A stretch of DNA of 64,000 bases from Alphaproteobacteria bacterium. Its GTDB lineage: Bacteria; Pseudomonadota; Alphaproteobacteria; Rhizobiales; Xanthobacteraceae. Below, in pieces: positions 62,190 through 64,000 of the stretch. Position 1 is the stretch's first letter, and each line of letters begins with the position of its first letter. Both the position numbers and the translations under genes were made by a program. The stretch lies in assembly GCA_005884685.1 (NCBI GenBank), contig VBAH01000027.1, positions 1 to 64,000 of the forward strand, in the 5' to 3' direction. The notes under the pieces are model-generated. The model was not told the origin of the DNA. It did no database searches and saw only the letters and a list, made by a program, of their open reading frames with translations.

Positions 62190-63980
62190 GTGCTGGATCG
62201 AACCGCGAATATATCTGCCGCCGCCGAGGCGCCTCCCCCCGAGGTGCCGCGCGTTTCGCGCGGCTGGTGGCGCCGTGCCGCATACATCGTGCGGTCGCGC
62301 TGGCGGTTTCTCGTGGCGCAAGGCTCATCCAGCCTCACCCGCCGCATCGTGCTGCTCAATGTCGCGGGCCTGCTCGCGCTGGTCATCAGCATCCTTTATC
62401 TGTCGCAATATCGCGCCGGCCTGATCGACGCGCGGGTGCAGAGCCTGCTGGTGCAGGGCGAAATCATCGCAAGCGCGATCGCGGCCTCGGCCACGGTCGA
62501 GACCGACACGATCACCATCGATCCCGACAAGCTGCTCGAATTGCAGACCGGGGAAAGTTACGGCCCCCAGGACGAGTCGCTCTCGGCGCTTGAATTCCCG
62601 ATCAACCTGGAGCGCGTCGCGCCGGTGTTGCGCCGGCTCGTGCAGCCGACCCGCACGCAGGCCCGCATTTACGACCGGGACGGCGCGTTGCAGATCGACT
62701 CGCGCAATCTTTACGGCCGCGGCGACGTGCTGCGCTTCGACATCATCCCGCCCGATGACCGGCCGACGCGCCTCGAGCGCGCCTGGATCGCGATCAAGGG
62801 CTGGTTCGGGCGCTCGAGTTATCCGCTCTATCGCGATCTGGGCCCCGCCAACGGCCGCGGCTATCCGGAAGTCGTGCAGGCGCTCGCCGGACAGAAGGCG
62901 AGCACGGTGCGCGCAAACGAGCGCGGCGAGATCATCGTGCTGGTCGCGGTGCCGATCCAGCGCTTCCGTGCGGTGCGCGGCGCGCTGCTGCTCTCGACGC
63001 AAGGGGGCGAGATCGATTCTGCGGTCGCGGCGGAGCGGCTGCAGGTGCTCACCCTGTTCCTCGCGCTCGGCGCCGTCATGGTGCTGCTGTCGATGCTGCT
63101 TGCGCGCACCATCGCCGAGCCGGTGCGGCGGCTCGCGGATGCGGCCGAGAACGTGCGCCGCCGCATCAGGTCGCGCGGCGAGATTCCGGACTTCACCTAC
63201 CGCCGCGACGAGATCGGCGAACTCTCCGGCGCGCTGCGCGAGATGACCAATTCGCTCTACAGCCGCATCGAGGCGATCGAGAGCTTCGCGGCGGACGTGG
63301 CGCATGAGTTGAAGAATCCGCTCACCTCGCTGCGCTCCGCGGTCGAGACCATGCCGCTCGCCAAGACGCCGGAGAGCCGCGCGCGCCTGCTCGCCGTGAT
63401 CCAGCACGACGTGAAGCGGCTCGACCGCCTGATCTCCGATGTCTCCGACGCGAGCAGGCTCGATGCCGAATTACAGCGCCAGGACACGGCGCCGGTCGAT
63501 CTGACGCGGCTGCTGAAAACCGTGGTCACCGTCGCCAACGAAGTCCGCCGCGACGACGGGGTGAAGATCACGCTCGCCTTCGAGGGCGGCGCGCCACGCT
63601 CGTTCACGGTGCGCGGGCACGACTCGCGGCTCGGGCAGGTGATCGACAACCTGATCGAAAACGCCCGCTCGTTCTCGGCCCACGGCGGCACGGTGCGCAT
63701 CACGGCGAAGCGCCTGCGCAATGCGGTGGAGATCACCGTCGACGACGACGGGCCCGGCATCCAGCCGGAAGCGATCGAGCGCATCTTCGAGCGCTTCTAC
63801 ACCGACCGGCCGCATCAGGGCTTTGGCCAGAATTCCGGGCTCGGTCTCTCCATCTCGCGCCAGATCGTCGAGGCGCATGGCGGGCGCATCCGCGCGGAGA
63901 ACCGCATCGGCATCTCCGCGGAGCCGGACGGCCCGAAGGTGCTCGGCGCGCGCTTCGTGGTTCGCCTGCCGGCGCTGTGA
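62190..63980 (+). CDS. chvG: Sensor histidine kinase ChvG
   Basis: Membrane sensor kinase (596 residues) that phosphorylates ChvI. A cytoplasmic N-terminus is followed by TM1 near residues 51-72 (RIVLLNVAGLLALVISILYL), a large periplasmic stimulus domain (about 75-280), TM2 near 290-312 (VLTLFLALGAVMVLLSMLLA) and a HAMP segment (ARTIAEPVRRLADAAENVRR). The phospho-acceptor His is in FAADVAHELKNPLTSLRSAVE near 370. N-box is QVIDNLIENARSFSAHGG near 487, G1 VDDDGPGIQPEAIERIFERFY, and G2 QNSGLGLSISRQIVEAHGG. The GTG start is the most upstream plausible one. The stop overlaps the next gene's ATG by 1 nt (TGATG). Confidence 0.93.
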   Translation: MLDRTANISAAAEAPPPEVPRVSRGWWRRAAYIVRSRWRFLVAQGSSSLTRRIVLLNVAGLLALVISILYLSQYRAGLIDARVQSLLVQGEIIASAIAASATVETDTITIDPDKLLELQTGESYGPQDESLSALEFPINLERVAPVLRRLVQPTRTQARIYDRDGALQIDSRNLYGRGDVLRFDIIPPDDRPTRLERAWIAIKGWFGRSSYPLYRDLGPANGRGYPEVVQALAGQKASTVRANERGEIIVLVAVPIQRFRAVRGALLLSTQGGEIDSAVAAERLQVLTLFLALGAVMVLLSMLLARTIAEPVRRLADAAENVRRRIRSRGEIPDFTYRRDEIGELSGALREMTNSLYSRIEAIESFAADVAHELKNPLTSLRSAVETMPLAKTPESRARLLAVIQHDVKRLDRLISDVSDASRLDAELQRQDTAPVDLTRLLKTVVTVANEVRRDDGVKITLAFEGGAPRSFTVRGHDSRLGQVIDNLIENARSFSAHGGTVRITAKRLRNAVEITVDDDGPGIQPEAIERIFERFYTDRPHQGFGQNSGLGLSISRQIVEAHGGRIRAENRIGISAEPDGPKVLGARFVVRLPAL

Positions 63981-64000
63981 TGACCCTGCACGCCTCTGCT
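63980..64000 (+). CDS. hprK: HPr kinase/phosphorylase, N-terminal codons only
   Basis: An ATG overlapping the chvG stop by 1 nt opens a frame reading M-T-L-H-A-S-A before the window ends. That N-terminus and the chvI-chvG-hprK order are typical of rhizobial genomes, where HprK is the truncated alphaproteobacterial form acting on HPr of the nitrogen-type PTS. Only 7 codons are visible, so the call relies mainly on synteny. Confidence 0.55.

Overview
The window is about 64 kb of GC-rich DNA from an alphaproteobacterium, most likely order Hyphomicrobiales (Rhizobiales) near Bradyrhizobium/Pseudolabrys/Xanthobacteraceae. Four things suggest this. There is a ChvI-ChvG two-component pair followed directly by what looks like hprK. 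There is a CycM-type membrane-anchored cytochrome c. Many Liv-type and peptide ABC transporters and amidohydrolases are present. Short palindromic elements, including a GGCGGATT..AATCCGCC type, fill the intergenic spaces. No rRNA, tRNA, CRISPR array, integrase or transposase was found.

Layout. 1-7.6 kb (minus): a complete LivFKMHG branched-chain-type ABC importer with a long-chain acyl-CoA ligase, probably an uptake-plus-CoA-activation unit for a carboxylic acid. 7.8-9.2 kb: an enolase-superfamily enzyme and a small conserved-looking protein, both ending in one shared palindromic element. 9.2-9.9 kb: no convincing gene, but a very hairpin-rich element. 9.9-15.4 kb: secreted hydrolase, Tat-exported amidohydrolase, aminotransferase, alpha/beta hydrolase, 2-hydroxyacid dehydrogenase. 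15.4-24.1 kb (minus): a Yej-type oligopeptide importer with two binding proteins, two permeases and a double ATPase, interrupted by an HTH/PIN toxin-antitoxin-like pair. 24.3-29.6 kb: housekeeping genes (cytochrome c, kdsB, prephenate dehydratase, phosphomannomutase, retropepsin-like protease).

29.9-33.3 kb (minus): uracil phosphoribosyltransferase, a frameshifted DUF1688/URC4 protein and a GTP cyclohydrolase II-like URC1 protein. Together these are the core set of the URC uracil-catabolic pathway. 33.4-35 kb: galactonate-pathway kinase and aldolase. 35-37.7 kb: HrpB helicase with a palindromic repeat inserted in frame. 37.9-43 kb: acyltransferase, SemiSWEET, DNA polymerase I (degenerate proofreading site) and a LysE exporter, followed by a duplicated fragment of the polA 3' end and a FitAB-type toxin-antitoxin pair with a palindromic operator. 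44-50 kb: two ion-transporter-superfamily permeases, DUF2865 protein, FAD oxidoreductase, amidohydrolase.

50.1-51.7 kb: pckA. 51.9-60.5 kb (minus): an accessory block with two tandem secreted esterase-like paralogues, a secreted haem-containing beta-propeller-like protein with small membrane partners, a YtcJ-type amidohydrolase and a PEP-mutase-family enzyme. 60.5-64 kb: a HugZ-like flavin/haem protein, chvI, chvG and the first codons of hprK. Start codons were often moved inward from the longest open frame because a ribosome binding site, signal peptide or repeat boundary supports the shorter form. Family assignments come from motif recognition only; no database search was run.
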